A stretch of 64,000 bases of DNA from Saccharibacillus kuerlensis DSM 22868 (GCF_000378145.1 NZ_KB899288.1:1-64000), one strand, 5' to 3'. Counted from the stretch's first letter, positions 16,975-26,691 are shown. Translations and numbers: made by a program. The notes: generated by a model not told the origin, from the letters alone.

Positions 16975-17001
16975 GTCGGGTGTTGGATTGACAGGTCTGC
17001 A

Positions 17002-17038
17002 AGAAAAAGCTCTCTGCCAAAGGCAGAGAGCTTTTTCT
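17002..17038. terminator. Bidirectional terminator, 17-bp perfect stem
   Basis: AAAAAGCTCTCTGCC and GGCAGAGAGCTTTTT flank an AAA loop between the convergent paralogue 3 and thrS. Confidence 0.95.
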
Positions 17039-17099
17039 ACAATAGGAAACTGTTGCTTTCCGAAAGCTGCCCGTATTTTCGCTTTGCAGTAAAAGGAAT

Positions 17100-19058
17100 T
17101 CAGCCGCGTACCCGAACTTCCTCCAGCAGCCTTTCAACGACTTCGTCCAAAGGTGTCATTATCTGTGCTTCGTCGTCGTAGCGGCGCACGTTCACACATC
17201 CGGATTCTTTCTCTTTTTCGCCGACGACCAAAATATACGGAATCTTCTCCTGCTGCGCTGCCCGCATCTTATAGCCGAGCTTATTGCCGCTGACTTCGGC
17301 TTCGGCTCGAAGTCCGGCATCCTGAAGCCTTTTCCGAACTTCAAATGCATAATCGTCGTAATGTCCCGACACCGGGAGCACGCGCACTTGAACCGGCGAG
17401 AGCCAGAGTGGAAATGCCCCGGCATAGTGCTCGATCAAGATCCCGATAAAGCGATCAATCGATCCGTAGATCGCGCGGTGAATAACGACCGGCCGATGCT
17501 TGCCGCCGTCTTCGCCGATATAAGACAGGTCGAATTTTTCTGGCATCTGGAAATCAAGCTGGATCGTTCCACACTGCCAACTGCGGCCAAGAGCATCCAG
17601 CACGTGGTAATCGATCTTCGGTCCGTAAAAAGCGCCGTCGCCTTCGTTCAATCGATAGTTCACGCCGCGGTCCTCCAGTACATTGCGCAGCGCATTCTCG
17701 GCTGCAGTCCAGAGTTCTTCTGATCCCATACTGTCTTCAGGACGCGTGGACAGTTCAATCCGATAATCAAATCCGAACACATGATACATCCGGTCGATCA
17801 GGTCCATCACCTTACCGATTTCTTCTTCAATCTGACCCGGAAGCACGAACAAATGCGCATCGTCCTGACAAAATGTCCGCACTCGCATCAGTCCGCTCAG
17901 CGCGCCGGAGTATTCATGTCGGTGTACCTGACCGAATTCCATCATGCGGATCGGCAGATCGCGGTAGGAATGCAGTTCGTTTTTGTACATCAGCATATGA
18001 CCGGGGCAGTTCATCGGCTTAAGCGCAAAAGCTTCGTCGTCTACCTCGGAAAAGTACATATTGTCCTTGTAATGATCCCAGTGACCGGATTCTTCCCACA
18101 GGCGGCGGTTCATCATAAACGGAGAACGCACTTCGTCATAGCCGCTGTCAAGCTGCATATTTCGCGAGAAATTTTCCAGCTCCGTACGCAGCTTCATGCC
18201 GTTCGGCAGATAGAAGGGCATCCCTGGAGCTTCGTCCGAGAACATGAACAGCTTGAGTTCGCGTCCCAGCTTGCGGTGATCCCGCTTCTTGGCTTCTTCC
18301 AGCATCTGAAGATGATCGTTCAGCTGCTCTTTGCGCGGAAATGCCGAACCGTAGATGCGCTGAAGTACAGGACGATTCGAATCGCCTCTCCAGTAAGCTC
18401 CAGCCACGCTCAGCAGTTTAAAAGCTTTGAGTCGTCCTGTCGAAGGCAGATGCGGTCCGCGGTCAAGATCCGTAAATTCACCCTGCTCGTAGAGCGAGAA
18501 GACGTCGCTTTCCGCTGCGTCTTCGATCATTTCGATTTTGAACATTTCGCCGCGCTCTCGGAAAAAATCCAGCGCTTCAGCGCGGCTGACAGTCCGGCGG
18601 CGGATTGGAAGGTTCTCTTCGACAATCCGCCGCATTTCGCGTTCAATGGCGGGCAGATCTTCGGCGGACAGGGCATGAGGCAGTGCAAAATCATAATAAA
18701 ATCCGTCTTTGGTCGGCAGACCGATTCCCAGTTTTACCGCATCTTCGTCGTACAGCCTTTTAACGGCCTGGGCAAGCAGATGAGCGGCGCTCAGTCGATA
18801 GACCGGCAGACTGTCTTCGTCGCCTGGAAGCAAAATCTGCAGCTCGGAATCTTGTTTCACCGTTTCGCTCAAATCGACAAGGCGGCCGTTCAGTCTGGCG
18901 GCGACGGCATTTTTGCCGAGCGAAGTGCCGGCGGAGCGCGCCAGATCAAGGACGGATACGCCCGATTCTACGGAACGTACATCTCCATTTGGAAATCGGA
19001 TTTCGATAAGATTGGAGCCAGTTGTAGAATTGGATTTCGAATGAAATAAAGGTGACAT
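17100..19058 (-). CDS. thrS: Threonyl-tRNA synthetase
   Basis: Charges tRNA-Thr with threonine in the cytoplasm. The 652 residues match the family length. Order: TGS domain (about 20-80, IRFPNGDVRSVESGVSVLDL), a second editing-type domain (about 85-240), the class II catalytic core with motif 2 and the zinc-site Cys (MNCPGHMLMYKNELHSYRDL, RMMEFGQVHRHEYSG), motif 3 (IHRAIYGSIDRFIGILIEHY), and a C-terminal anticodon-binding domain. The start at 19058 has GGAGGAATG upstream; the open frame runs 306 bases further but that is the leader RNA. Expression should be controlled by the T-box at 19115-19430. The editing domain begins YRLSAAHLLAQAVKRLY where HxxxH-type zinc motifs are common. Whether this is the only ThrRS of the genome cannot be judged here. 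Confidence 0.97.
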   Translation of the reverse strand: MSPLFHSKSNSTTGSNLIEIRFPNGDVRSVESGVSVLDLARSAGTSLGKNAVAARLNGRLVDLSETVKQDSELQILLPGDEDSLPVYRLSAAHLLAQAVKRLYDEDAVKLGIGLPTKDGFYYDFALPHALSAEDLPAIEREMRRIVEENLPIRRRTVSRAEALDFFRERGEMFKIEMIEDAAESDVFSLYEQGEFTDLDRGPHLPSTGRLKAFKLLSVAGAYWRGDSNRPVLQRIYGSAFPRKEQLNDHLQMLEEAKKRDHRKLGRELKLFMFSDEAPGMPFYLPNGMKLRTELENFSRNMQLDSGYDEVRSPFMMNRRLWEESGHWDHYKDNMYFSEVDDEAFALKPMNCPGHMLMYKNELHSYRDLPIRMMEFGQVHRHEYSGALSGLMRVRTFCQDDAHLFVLPGQIEEEIGKVMDLIDRMYHVFGFDYRIELSTRPEDSMGSEELWTAAENALRNVLEDRGVNYRLNEGDGAFYGPKIDYHVLDALGRSWQCGTIQLDFQMPEKFDLSYIGEDGGKHRPVVIHRAIYGSIDRFIGILIEHYAGAFPLWLSPVQVRVLPVSGHYDDYAFEVRKRLQDAGLRAEAEVSGNKLGYKMRAAQQEKIPYILVVGEKEKESGCVNVRRYDDEAQIMTPLDEVVERLLEEVRVRG

Positions 19059-19114
19059 GCTGCATTCCTCCAAGTGTGAGTGGGATAGCGAGCGCAGAAT
19101 ATCCGGAAAACGCA

Positions 19115-19430
19115 AAAAGCGCAATCTCCCGGAAAGGGACGAGTGCGCTCGGCTCGTGGTTCCACCCTCATTCGGTCCCGGCTTCGGAAGACTGTGCTTC
19201 CGTAAATAGGCCGTGACCCTTACTTGGAATCCGCTAACGGGGATCAGACGGCGGAGGCTACCGGCCGCCGTGCGTTCCCACTCAGGAAAGCATCGGTCGC
19301 GGCGTTCGCATCCGCGGCTGCGGAGGGGTAATTCCGGGCCGCTTACCGAAGAAGCTTTCAGCAATCGCTTCTCTCTCTGGACAGTGCGCGCAGGGAATAT
19401 TGTCTCCGGTCAAAGCCGAGTGTTTCATTG
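19115..19430 (-). promoter_or_regulatory. T-box leader (threonine-specific) of thrS
   Basis: The minus strand carries the T-box sequence GAGGGTGGAACCACGAGCC (19153-19169). Downstream is an intrinsic terminator stem (AGCGCA with TGCGCT plus CCC/GGG pairs, 19118-19149) running into TTTTT. Upstream, a Stem I region shows AGAGAG and GCTGAAAG elements and a likely specifier ACC (Thr; 19327-19329) in the context GGAATT-ACC-CCTCC. Uncharged tRNA-Thr would stabilise the antiterminator and allow thrS transcription. The outer Stem I boundary is approximate. Confidence 0.92.
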
Positions 19431-19553
19431 ATTCTGGATTATAAGGGGCAAAACGGAAAAGGTCAAGCGCAAAAGTTTGAACGATTGTTCGCCGGAGGTT
19501 ATGATGAAATTGTGAAGGATTAGGATATTCGGCAAAAAGAAGGGGTGCTGGCC

Positions 19554-21377
19554 ATGTATGGACATACTTTTGCCCAGGCGCTGTGCAAGCTTAAAGGCGA
19601 CGAGCTGAGGCTGGTTTACGTACTATGCTGCGATACGGCGGTTCAAGAGCTGCTCGTGTCCAAAATTCGCGATTGGATCAAACGGGATCCTGAGCGTTTC
19701 TCCAGAAAGCTGGAGGAAAAAACGCTTGCCTATCGGGAATGGGACGACAACGAATTGAGACTTGGTATTCTGCTGGAGCTGGCTGAACGCGCTAAGCTGC
19801 TGGGTGCTCCACTGACGACGCCCGGCGAGCTGGAGCAATTTGCGGGAACGATCGTCGAACAGGTCGAACTTGGTGCTTCGCAGGATGATGGAGCTTACTA
19901 TGCTTATCGAGAAGATCGTCCGGAGTCGGGAGAGCTGGAGACTTTAATCGATTATCAGATCGCTCAACTTGTACTGGCGTTGGGCCGACTGCTTGATACG
20001 GCGCCGCAGACGGAGTGGGACGAATACATGCAGCGAATTGAATCGCTGCTGCCGGATACGCCCGAGCTGTGGGAGACCGCACCGCCGGTTGAGGAGCGGG
20101 TACAAGATGTTAGAGTAATAGAGCGCGATTTCGAAGATATAAATAGCCAGGTGAACGAAGAAATCGACTTCCGGGGTTCGCAGAAGGAGGCCGGAATACC
20201 TCAACCTGTAGACGATGAGCGGAAAGGCGTCCGGCTGGATAAGACTGAGCCTGAAGACATCCTATCTTCGCCTGTTATACCGGGGTCCATGAATGGAGCG
20301 TATCCTCGGGAAACAAACTTGGATAAATCTCTGGAGGAAGCGCATATACTCAACAACGAAGAGGTTCCGGCGGATGCCGAATCTGTCGAATCTCCAGAAC
20401 CGGATGCTCCTCCGCGGCCTAGCGGTGCGAAGCTGCTGCTTGCCGCTCTGGAGCAGCAGGAAGGCTTCGCCTATTACGAGACCGTCATGACGCTGCTGGC
20501 ATCTGCAGAAGGTCTGCTGGGCTTTGGTCGGACAACCGTGCTGGACGGACAGCGCATTGATTTTCTGGCCGTATCGGCCAGTCCGGTCTTCCTGCAGATG
20601 ATTCCAGTCGGAGTCAAGCCCGCTCATCTGTCGCTGCGCGGCCTGAATCCGCAGCGAAGACGTCTTCCGCTGCTGATGCTGCAGCTATTCCTGCCGGAAC
20701 TGGTCTCCGGAGACGAGCAGGCGGCGGATTACGAGCCGCTGCTGGCCTTGTGGCGCTCTCGTGCGGAAGCACATGCGGCACTGAAAGCCGAAATTGAGGA
20801 AGAAGATTCGCAGATTGACTATTACAAGCGCGAATCGGCCAGCTGCGCCGAACAGCTTGAAACCGCCCGTGCCGAGCGGGAAGGTTCCGAAGCGCGAATT
20901 GTGCAAATCCGCAGTTCACTGGTAGACAAGCTGCGTGTCAGCAGTATGCAGCTGCCGTATATTTCCGATTCGTTTGACCGACTTCTCCAGGAGTATGCCG
21001 ACAACCGTCATCGGATGACAAATGCCGAGACGACCCGGCAGGAGCGGAGTCCGGGCTTCTCGGGACTGGTCAAGTACACGCTGAACTATGCAGCTTCAAG
21101 TGTAACACTGCTGGATTTGCGGCGTAAGCAGGACCGCCTGCTGGAACGGATGGCAGACGAAGCGCTGCGTACCGACGGCGAGTGGGGGCAGGGCGAACGC
21201 TATGTCGTTGCGGCGGAACGGGAAAGGATCGGTCACCTGAATACCGAGATTTCACGATTGGAAAGTCTTCAGACCGAATACCGCGAGCAGCTGCGGCAGT
21301 CCGAACAATCCCGCAAGGCATTGGAACAGGAAATGAAAAACTTGGAGAAGCGGGTATACGGACTGGCCGACCTGTAG
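19554..21377 (+). CDS. Uncharacterised protein with C-terminal coiled coil
   Basis: A protein of 607 residues that I do not recognise. The N-terminal third is helical (FAQALCKLKGDELRLVYVLC, then RDPERFSRKLEEKTLAYREW). A middle acidic, poorly ordered linker (about 180-290) follows, then a globular segment (LLAALEQQEGFAYYETVMTL, then GRTTVLDGQRIDFLAVSA) and a long coiled coil (about 400-600) rich in Glu/Arg/Gln. There is no signal peptide or membrane segment, so it is probably cytoplasmic. ATG 19554 is preferred with AAGGGG about 8 bases upstream; GTG 19545 is possible. It is monocistronic, ending in a strong terminator. Coiled-coil scaffolds or chromosome/cell-shape factors are possible, but nothing specific supports either. 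Confidence 0.8.
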   Translation: MYGHTFAQALCKLKGDELRLVYVLCCDTAVQELLVSKIRDWIKRDPERFSRKLEEKTLAYREWDDNELRLGILLELAERAKLLGAPLTTPGELEQFAGTIVEQVELGASQDDGAYYAYREDRPESGELETLIDYQIAQLVLALGRLLDTAPQTEWDEYMQRIESLLPDTPELWETAPPVEERVQDVRVIERDFEDINSQVNEEIDFRGSQKEAGIPQPVDDERKGVRLDKTEPEDILSSPVIPGSMNGAYPRETNLDKSLEEAHILNNEEVPADAESVESPEPDAPPRPSGAKLLLAALEQQEGFAYYETVMTLLASAEGLLGFGRTTVLDGQRIDFLAVSASPVFLQMIPVGVKPAHLSLRGLNPQRRRLPLLMLQLFLPELVSGDEQAADYEPLLALWRSRAEAHAALKAEIEEEDSQIDYYKRESASCAEQLETARAEREGSEARIVQIRSSLVDKLRVSSMQLPYISDSFDRLLQEYADNRHRMTNAETTRQERSPGFSGLVKYTLNYAASSVTLLDLRRKQDRLLERMADEALRTDGEWGQGERYVVAAERERIGHLNTEISRLESLQTEYREQLRQSEQSRKALEQEMKNLEKRVYGLADL

Positions 21378-21452
21378 AGAAGCAGAAGCAGGGTCGGCAG
21401 CGGTTTTCTGCTGGAAGCTGTATAGAATACATGCAAGTTTACCGGATTGATA

Positions 21453-21498
21453 AAAAGGACCGGATGTTCCGCAGTAGGCGGAGCATCCGGTCCTTTTG
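21453..21498. terminator. Strong terminator, convergent genes
   Basis: AAAAGGACCGGATG and CATCCGGTCCTTTT form a long GC-rich stem with A and T tails on opposite sides, usable in both directions. Confidence 0.92.
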
Positions 21499-21540
21499 TT
21501 GTTTGAATCCGTGGAAAAGTAAGCCGGCGCTTATACGTAA

Positions 21541-23148
21541 TTATTTGCCGGGTGCATAAAAGCTGATCGTGCCTGTCCCTTCGTCGGCGCTGACGAACAA
21601 ATCCCGCCCGTTCACACGGTGGATGCCCTCTGGCGATTCGCCGGCAGTTCGGATCAATCCGAGATAGAGGGGAGTTCTGACATCGGCCAGATCAAAAAAC
21701 AGAATCGCATTTGCGCGTTCGGCGGCTACGGCCAATAAAGATTGTCCGTTCACGACGGACACTGTCAAGTTCTCGACTTCGCTTCCTTTGTTGGGACTGC
21801 GTTTGTCGGGATAGATGCCGGCTTTGGCCGCTGCTTCGTCGATCAGATTCAGACTGTCGTAAACGAGGTTCCCTTCCAGATCCCAGACAGCAATGTTCCG
21901 TCCCCCGGCTTTGACACCATCGTCGAACTCGTTCTTGCCTAGATCGCCTTCATTGGCTGTAATCAGATACTGTCCATCCGGAGAGAAGGTGATGCCGTCA
22001 GGTTCGAAGCGACCTTTCATGTTACTGGAGAAAGAGACCTGTCCGTCGTCTTCAAGATCGGCGAGGTGCTCGGTCGTACCAAGTGCAAATATTTTCGTTA
22101 TCGTTTTGTTGGCGAGATCGACCAGTGCGATGACGTTATTTTCCTGAAGCGTAACGGCCGCCATCGTTCCGGCGTCGTTGATGGCAGCGTACTCCGGTTG
22201 AGGTTCGTGCGGATATACGGCACCTGGCGTTCCGGCAAGATCGACCGGCAGGTCGGTAAGCGTTCCTTTTAGAGGGTCGCCGCCGTCAAATTCGACAACG
22301 GTAATGCTGCCCGGGCGCTTGGCATTCGGATAGTCGAATTCGTCCGTTTCCGGGTCCAATTCTTCGTCTTCGATTGCAATGACCGCACGACTTCCATCTT
22401 TCGAAACAGCGATCGAATCCGGCCCGATTCCAAGGGGATAAGTCTTGACAATGTCGTAGCTCTGCAGGTCGACAACCGCAAGAATACCCGGGTTGGCTAA
22501 CTGCATCGTATCGCCGGTCCGAATGACCGCCAGCGCATATTCACCGTCCGGCATAACGGCTGTGCTCGTCACTTCGGCTTTGTCCGACAAGGATTTGAAA
22601 CTGATGCTCTTAAGCAGGGATGGTCGGCTTGTATTGGAAATGTCCAACACGCTGATACTGCCCTCGTCCGCTTCGGTGACAATCAATCGTTGTCCATCTG
22701 GAGTGGACGAAGCAATCTCGGCTTTGCCGGAAGGCATTTGGAAAGAGGAAACGAGCTGGAAGCCGGTATTGTTTTGAGCGGCCGCAGCTGCATCCAACAA
22801 AGTGCTCAGCGCAGCTTGCGAAATGTACACGTGTCCGTCTCTGACATATGGCGCAGCGTCCAATTTCAAGGTCCGATCATTGAGTGTCATAGAAGTCGAA
22901 CCGATTGTAAAGCTGCCGTTCAGACCGCTGCCCTGAATCGTGACACTGCGGGAAGCGGCATTCCATTTTACTGCCCCTTGCAGATTTTCGACGACGGTGC
23001 GCAGTGGAATCGGTGCCTCGGCTTCAGCCGCACGAAGGGCGCCGGGATTTAGGGTCATTATGCCCGAAGCAAGCGAAAGCGTCGAGATGGTCAGCAGAAG
23101 ACGTCGGATCTTTTTGTACTTGGCTCTGTTGCGTCGTTTTAAGCTCAT
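21541..23148 (-). CDS. Secreted beta-propeller (choice-of-anchor I type) protein
   Basis: A 535-residue exported protein. It has a basic N-terminus and signal peptide (LLLTISTLSLASGIMTLNPG, ending near LRAAEA), a copper-amine-oxidase-like N-terminal stalk domain (about 45-115: PLRTVVENLQGAVKWNAASR, then YVRDGHVYISQAALSTLL), and a seven-bladed propeller-like region with repeated DGxxLIV, SPDGQYLITANEGD and SKDGSRAVIAIEDEE motifs. The TANEGD and GFDGxxxEGI-type motifs recall choice-of-anchor I proteins, which are extracellular and often associated with phosphatase or nuclease genes. The substrate is unknown. AAGGAG sits 7-8 bases before the ATG. The interrupted surface nuclease elsewhere in the window belongs to a similar extracellular theme. 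Confidence 0.85.
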   Translation of the reverse strand: MSLKRRNRAKYKKIRRLLLTISTLSLASGIMTLNPGALRAAEAEAPIPLRTVVENLQGAVKWNAASRSVTIQGSGLNGSFTIGSTSMTLNDRTLKLDAAPYVRDGHVYISQAALSTLLDAAAAAQNNTGFQLVSSFQMPSGKAEIASSTPDGQRLIVTEADEGSISVLDISNTSRPSLLKSISFKSLSDKAEVTSTAVMPDGEYALAVIRTGDTMQLANPGILAVVDLQSYDIVKTYPLGIGPDSIAVSKDGSRAVIAIEDEELDPETDEFDYPNAKRPGSITVVEFDGGDPLKGTLTDLPVDLAGTPGAVYPHEPQPEYAAINDAGTMAAVTLQENNVIALVDLANKTITKIFALGTTEHLADLEDDGQVSFSSNMKGRFEPDGITFSPDGQYLITANEGDLGKNEFDDGVKAGGRNIAVWDLEGNLVYDSLNLIDEAAAKAGIYPDKRSPNKGSEVENLTVSVVNGQSLLAVAAERANAILFFDLADVRTPLYLGLIRTAGESPEGIHRVNGRDLFVSADEGTGTISFYAPGK

Positions 23149-23418
23149 AATCAGGCTCCTTGTTAAGTGAAATTTTTGGATCGTTTTAAATCGATTTAAA
23201 TATGTAAAATGCGTAAGACTCGAAAAGATTGTAAATGCTGCAAAGATGCAGCACGCTATGCGCCAAACTTATGCCATTTTAAAAAGAAAATGTGTGGCCT
23301 ATGTCAAGATAAGTGTCGAATTTTGTAAACGGCCCCTAATACCGAGGGAGCCGCATATTATGATACACTCGATAGGTGCAGGAACGAATACCGCCGATTG
23401 CGGGAGAGGAAGAAAAAG

Positions 23419-25026
23419 ATGATTAAAAAGCAGGGGATTCTATTCAAAAACGGCCGGATCGGCCTGAAAGCTGTACAGGGACGAACGGATGCAGTGTATA
23501 CGGAAAACGGAGTCATTCGGGCAGTTGGAACAGCAAAGGAATTGGAGCTGCAATTGTCCGGTCGGGAATATGGAATTGTCGATTGGGACGGAGCCTTCGT
23601 GCTGCCGGGTCTGGTCGATTCACATATGCATTTGTCCATGCAGGGAGTCAAGCTGGAAGCGCTGGACTTCTCGGATACGTTATCCAAGGAAGAAATGCTG
23701 ATGCAGATCCGCCGGCGCGCGGAACAAACGCCGCAAGGAGAGTGGATCTTCGGACTGAACTGGAACGAAAATGCTTTCTCGCCCGCCGCGGCTCCGACAA
23801 TCGCCGAACTGGACGAAGCGGCCGGCGACCATCCGCTGTATTTGACACGCACCTGCTTCCATGCGTACCTCGCTAACGGCGAAGCTTTCCGGCGTGCTGG
23901 CATTTCAGGGGATACGCCCGATCCGCCTTCAGGTGCATTCGGACGCTGCGAAGGAGGGCAACTGAACGGCTGGATCTATGAAGAGGCGTCGAAGCTGCTC
24001 ACTGTCGTACAGCCTCAGCCGGACTACGCCGCCAAAAAAGCCGCGATCCGCAGAGCCTGCGAGTATGCGCTCAGCCTTGGGCTGACCGGGGTACATACGG
24101 AAGATCTGCGTTATTTGGGCGGTATCGATATTATGCGCCGCATTCACCGCGAACTGAGGGAGGAAGGAGTACTGCTCCGATCGCATCAGCTGATCTTCCA
24201 CGATTATCTGGACGAGGCAGAGGGGCTTGGACTCAGAGCCGGTGACGGCGACGAATGGCTGCGGATCGGCGCAGTCAAGATCTTCTCCGACGGAGCGATC
24301 GGCGGCCGAACAGCTCTGCTGAATGCACCTTATCATGACTCGCCGGAAACCAGCGGGATGGCGATTCATCCGCGCAGCGAACTGCATGGCATAACGGCCC
24401 GCGCACGCTCGCTCGGCTACCCGATCGCCGTCCACGCGATTGGCGACGGCGCGGCGGATTTGACGCTGGGAGCGATGGAAGCTTATCCGCTGCAGGGAAT
24501 TACCCGCCTCCCCGATCGTTTTATTCATGCACAAGTGCTGGATGCCGCTCTCTTGGAGCGCATGACCCGGCTGCAGATGATCGCGGATATCCAGCCCCGC
24601 TTTGTGCCAAGTGACTTCCCTTGGGTGTTGGAACGTGTCGGTCCGGAACGGACAGACTATTTGTACGCATGGAAAAAGATGATCGACGCGGGTGTTATCT
24701 GCGCCGGCGGCAGCGATGCCCCAATTGAGCCGCTGAATCCGCTGCTTGGTCTGCACGCAGCCGTCACGCGGCGCCGTCCCGGCGGCCTGGAACCGGCCGA
24801 AGGCTATCTGCCGCACGAACGCCTCAGTCTTGAAAAGGCGCTGTGGCTGTTCACGGAGGGCAGTGCATTGGCCGCAGCGGAACAACATGAACGGGGGCAG
24901 ATCCGCGAAGGCTTTGCCGCTGATTTTACCGTACTGGACCGCGATATCGCTCAAGATGAAGAATCACTGCTGGAAGCACGGGCTCTTATGACCGTGGTCA
25001 ACGGAGAAGTCGCTTACCGGGCTTGA
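23419..25026 (+). CDS. Amidohydrolase, YtcJ-like
   Basis: Metal-dependent hydrolase of 535 residues, of the amidohydrolase superfamily. The metal-binding HxH is in LPGLVDSHMHLSMQG, the second-half His residues are in YPIAVHAIGDGAADLTLGAM and RFIHAQVLD, and the catalytic Asp is in CAGGSDAPIEPLNPLLGLHA. The layout matches YtcJ-type enzymes of unknown substrate. ATG 23419 is chosen for the GAGAGGA site about 8 bases upstream; the frame is open from a TTG at 23398. The MFS gene follows after 36 bases with its own good ribosome site, so the two probably form an operon in which the transporter handles a related compound. Confidence 0.92.
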   Translation: MIKKQGILFKNGRIGLKAVQGRTDAVYTENGVIRAVGTAKELELQLSGREYGIVDWDGAFVLPGLVDSHMHLSMQGVKLEALDFSDTLSKEEMLMQIRRRAEQTPQGEWIFGLNWNENAFSPAAAPTIAELDEAAGDHPLYLTRTCFHAYLANGEAFRRAGISGDTPDPPSGAFGRCEGGQLNGWIYEEASKLLTVVQPQPDYAAKKAAIRRACEYALSLGLTGVHTEDLRYLGGIDIMRRIHRELREEGVLLRSHQLIFHDYLDEAEGLGLRAGDGDEWLRIGAVKIFSDGAIGGRTALLNAPYHDSPETSGMAIHPRSELHGITARARSLGYPIAVHAIGDGAADLTLGAMEAYPLQGITRLPDRFIHAQVLDAALLERMTRLQMIADIQPRFVPSDFPWVLERVGPERTDYLYAWKKMIDAGVICAGGSDAPIEPLNPLLGLHAAVTRRRPGGLEPAEGYLPHERLSLEKALWLFTEGSALAAAEQHERGQIREGFAADFTVLDRDIAQDEESLLEARALMTVVNGEVAYRA

Positions 25027-25062
25027 ACCGGACGTGCGCAATAAGCCGAAGGAGGAAGCCGT

Positions 25063-26247
25063 TTGAGTCGCACCGGACCCGCCTCGGCGGGATTTATACG
25101 TTTATATACGCTTGCCTTTTTATTCTTTTTTGCAAACTCTGTTCTGACGGTCATCCTGCCTCTGCGCGGTGCGGAATCGGGGATGCAGCAGGGCGGGATT
25201 GGCTTGATGATGGGAGCCTATATGCTGACCTGCATGCTGCTGCGTCCGCTCGCCGGACAATGGATCGGACGGTTTGGCCCATTGTCCGTTATGCGGGTTT
25301 TGCTTGCGGTTCATGCGCTGACGCTGCTGCTGTATGCGGTATCGGACGTTGGCGGCTATATACTGCTGCGCGCGCTGCAGGGTGCGGCAACGGCGTTTTT
25401 TTCCATGACTGTGCAGGCCGGCATTGTCGAGCGGCTGGATGAACGCGATCGGGGGCAGGGATTGTCGCTGTATACCCTTTCGACCATGCTGCCTTCACTG
25501 GCTGGTCCGCTGCTGGCGGTAGAATTGTGGGAGCGGGGAGGGAGTTTCGGCTTTGGCGGCGTAATGGTTCTGCTGGCTGCCGCTGCGCTAGCGGCGGGAT
25601 TGTCGCTTCCTCTTCCGGGCGCTTCCGCGAACAAGGCGACTTATACACTTCAAGGCATGATGAAGTCGTTCGGCGAGATCGGACGAAGCCGGCCGCTTGG
25701 CGTCAGCACGGCCGTTATGCTGCTGATTTCATGCGTGTTTGGCACGATCGCGACCTTTTTGCCGCTGTATATGATTTCGTCGGGCATTGGGAATGCAGGC
25801 GTTTATCTGGCGCTGCAGGGTGGGGTAGTTGTGCTGTGCCGCTTCGCTTTTCGTAAAAAGATTCCTTCCGACGGACGCTGGAGCACTGCGCTGATCGCCG
25901 GTCTGCTGCTGGCTTCGGCTGCCGGAACGCAGATGCTTGCCATGCCGCAGACGTTCGGGACGTTCTTATATGTTTCGGCAGTCTTTAACGGAGTTGCGCT
26001 GGCTTTCCTGTATCCGACGCTGACGACCTATCTGTCTTTCGCCCTGCCGGTTGGAGCCAGATATACGTTGATGGGATTGTTTATGTCGTCTTACGACCTG
26101 GGCTTTGCCCTTGGCGGACTGGCGCTCGGGTGGGTCGCACAGATCTGGTCTTATCCGGCGGTGTTCGGCTGCTGTACGGTATTGGCGCTGGTTGCAGCCG
26201 TTATTGTACTGATTGGCGGACGCAAGATGAACGCGATAACCTCATAA
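25063..26247 (+). CDS. MFS transporter
   Basis: Membrane transporter of the major facilitator superfamily, 394 residues with about 12 hydrophobic segments. The first (LYTLAFLFFFANSVLTVILP) is followed by the loop RPLAGQWIGRFGPLSVMRVL, the standard motif A region. The start is TTG, with AAGGAGGAAG ending 4 bases upstream. It is the second gene of an operon with the amidohydrolase. Substrate and direction are unknown; the family includes drug exporters and sugar permeases. Confidence 0.93.
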   Translation: MSRTGPASAGFIRLYTLAFLFFFANSVLTVILPLRGAESGMQQGGIGLMMGAYMLTCMLLRPLAGQWIGRFGPLSVMRVLLAVHALTLLLYAVSDVGGYILLRALQGAATAFFSMTVQAGIVERLDERDRGQGLSLYTLSTMLPSLAGPLLAVELWERGGSFGFGGVMVLLAAAALAAGLSLPLPGASANKATYTLQGMMKSFGEIGRSRPLGVSTAVMLLISCVFGTIATFLPLYMISSGIGNAGVYLALQGGVVVLCRFAFRKKIPSDGRWSTALIAGLLLASAAGTQMLAMPQTFGTFLYVSAVFNGVALAFLYPTLTTYLSFALPVGARYTLMGLFMSSYDLGFALGGLALGWVAQIWSYPAVFGCCTVLALVAAVIVLIGGRKMNAITS

Positions 26248-26359
26248 GCCAAGTCAAAAAACATGTCATCCGGTTCGCTCATTTGCGGCTAATCGGGTGG
26301 CATATTTGTTTATTGTCCAGCTGTAATTGGATGAGCTGCAATTGACAGAAGGGAGACGC

Positions 26360-26654
26360 ATGCCGACTGCTCAACGGATACAGCTTCGCCGGTATTGAAC
26401 AAATCGTGCTTAAGGCCGAGCGCAAAGCGATTATCGACCGTAAAGCGATGGGATGCGCGCATATCGGATTATCGTATGAAGAGTATGCGCCGGCACCGGC
26501 TTCTTATAAGGCCAAGGCTCAATAGAAGGCGGAAGAAACACGGGTGGAGAATCATGAATATCCGGAACTATATTCAAATATGATGGATACAGATGTAGAT
26601 GCAGATGTAGGTGTAGGTGTAGGTGCAAATGCAGATGCAGCATCGCAGATGTAA
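26360..26654 (+). pseudogene. Decayed small gene with frame break and in-frame stop
   Basis: A coding-like frame reads NGYSFAGIEQIVLKAERKAI, then IDRKAMGCAHIGLSYEEYAP, to a TAG at 26523-26525. It continues in the same frame as KAEETRVENHEYPELYSNMM, a repeat-encoded DVDADVGVGVG tract, and a TAA at 26652. A GAAGGGAGACGC-ATG (26360) would start it but is out of frame with the body by a two-base loss or one-base gain, and no other good start exists (a GTG at 26406 has no ribosome site). This looks like a gene with both a frameshift and a nonsense mutation. The rest of 26248-26748 holds only the terminator below. Confidence 0.4.
26585..26645 (+). repeat. Hexamer tandem repeat (GATGTA/GGTGTA/GATGCA variants)
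   Basis: About ten 6-base units of the type G(A/G)TG(T/C)A run in phase with the decayed reading frame and would encode alternating Asp/Gly and Val/Ala. Three GGTGTA units are identical and adjacent. Confidence 0.8.
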
Positions 26655-26691
26655 CTTGTCATACGGATAGACGGATGTTTGGCATAAATAG

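Noticed and set aside
17781-19049. Plus-strand open frame of 422 codons over thrS
   Set aside because: Antisense shadow of threonyl-tRNA synthetase; translation resembles no protein family.
19059-19364. N-terminal extension of thrS to 19364
   Set aside because: The extra open frame coincides with the T-box leader, and a proper ribosome site and TGS domain start fit 19058.
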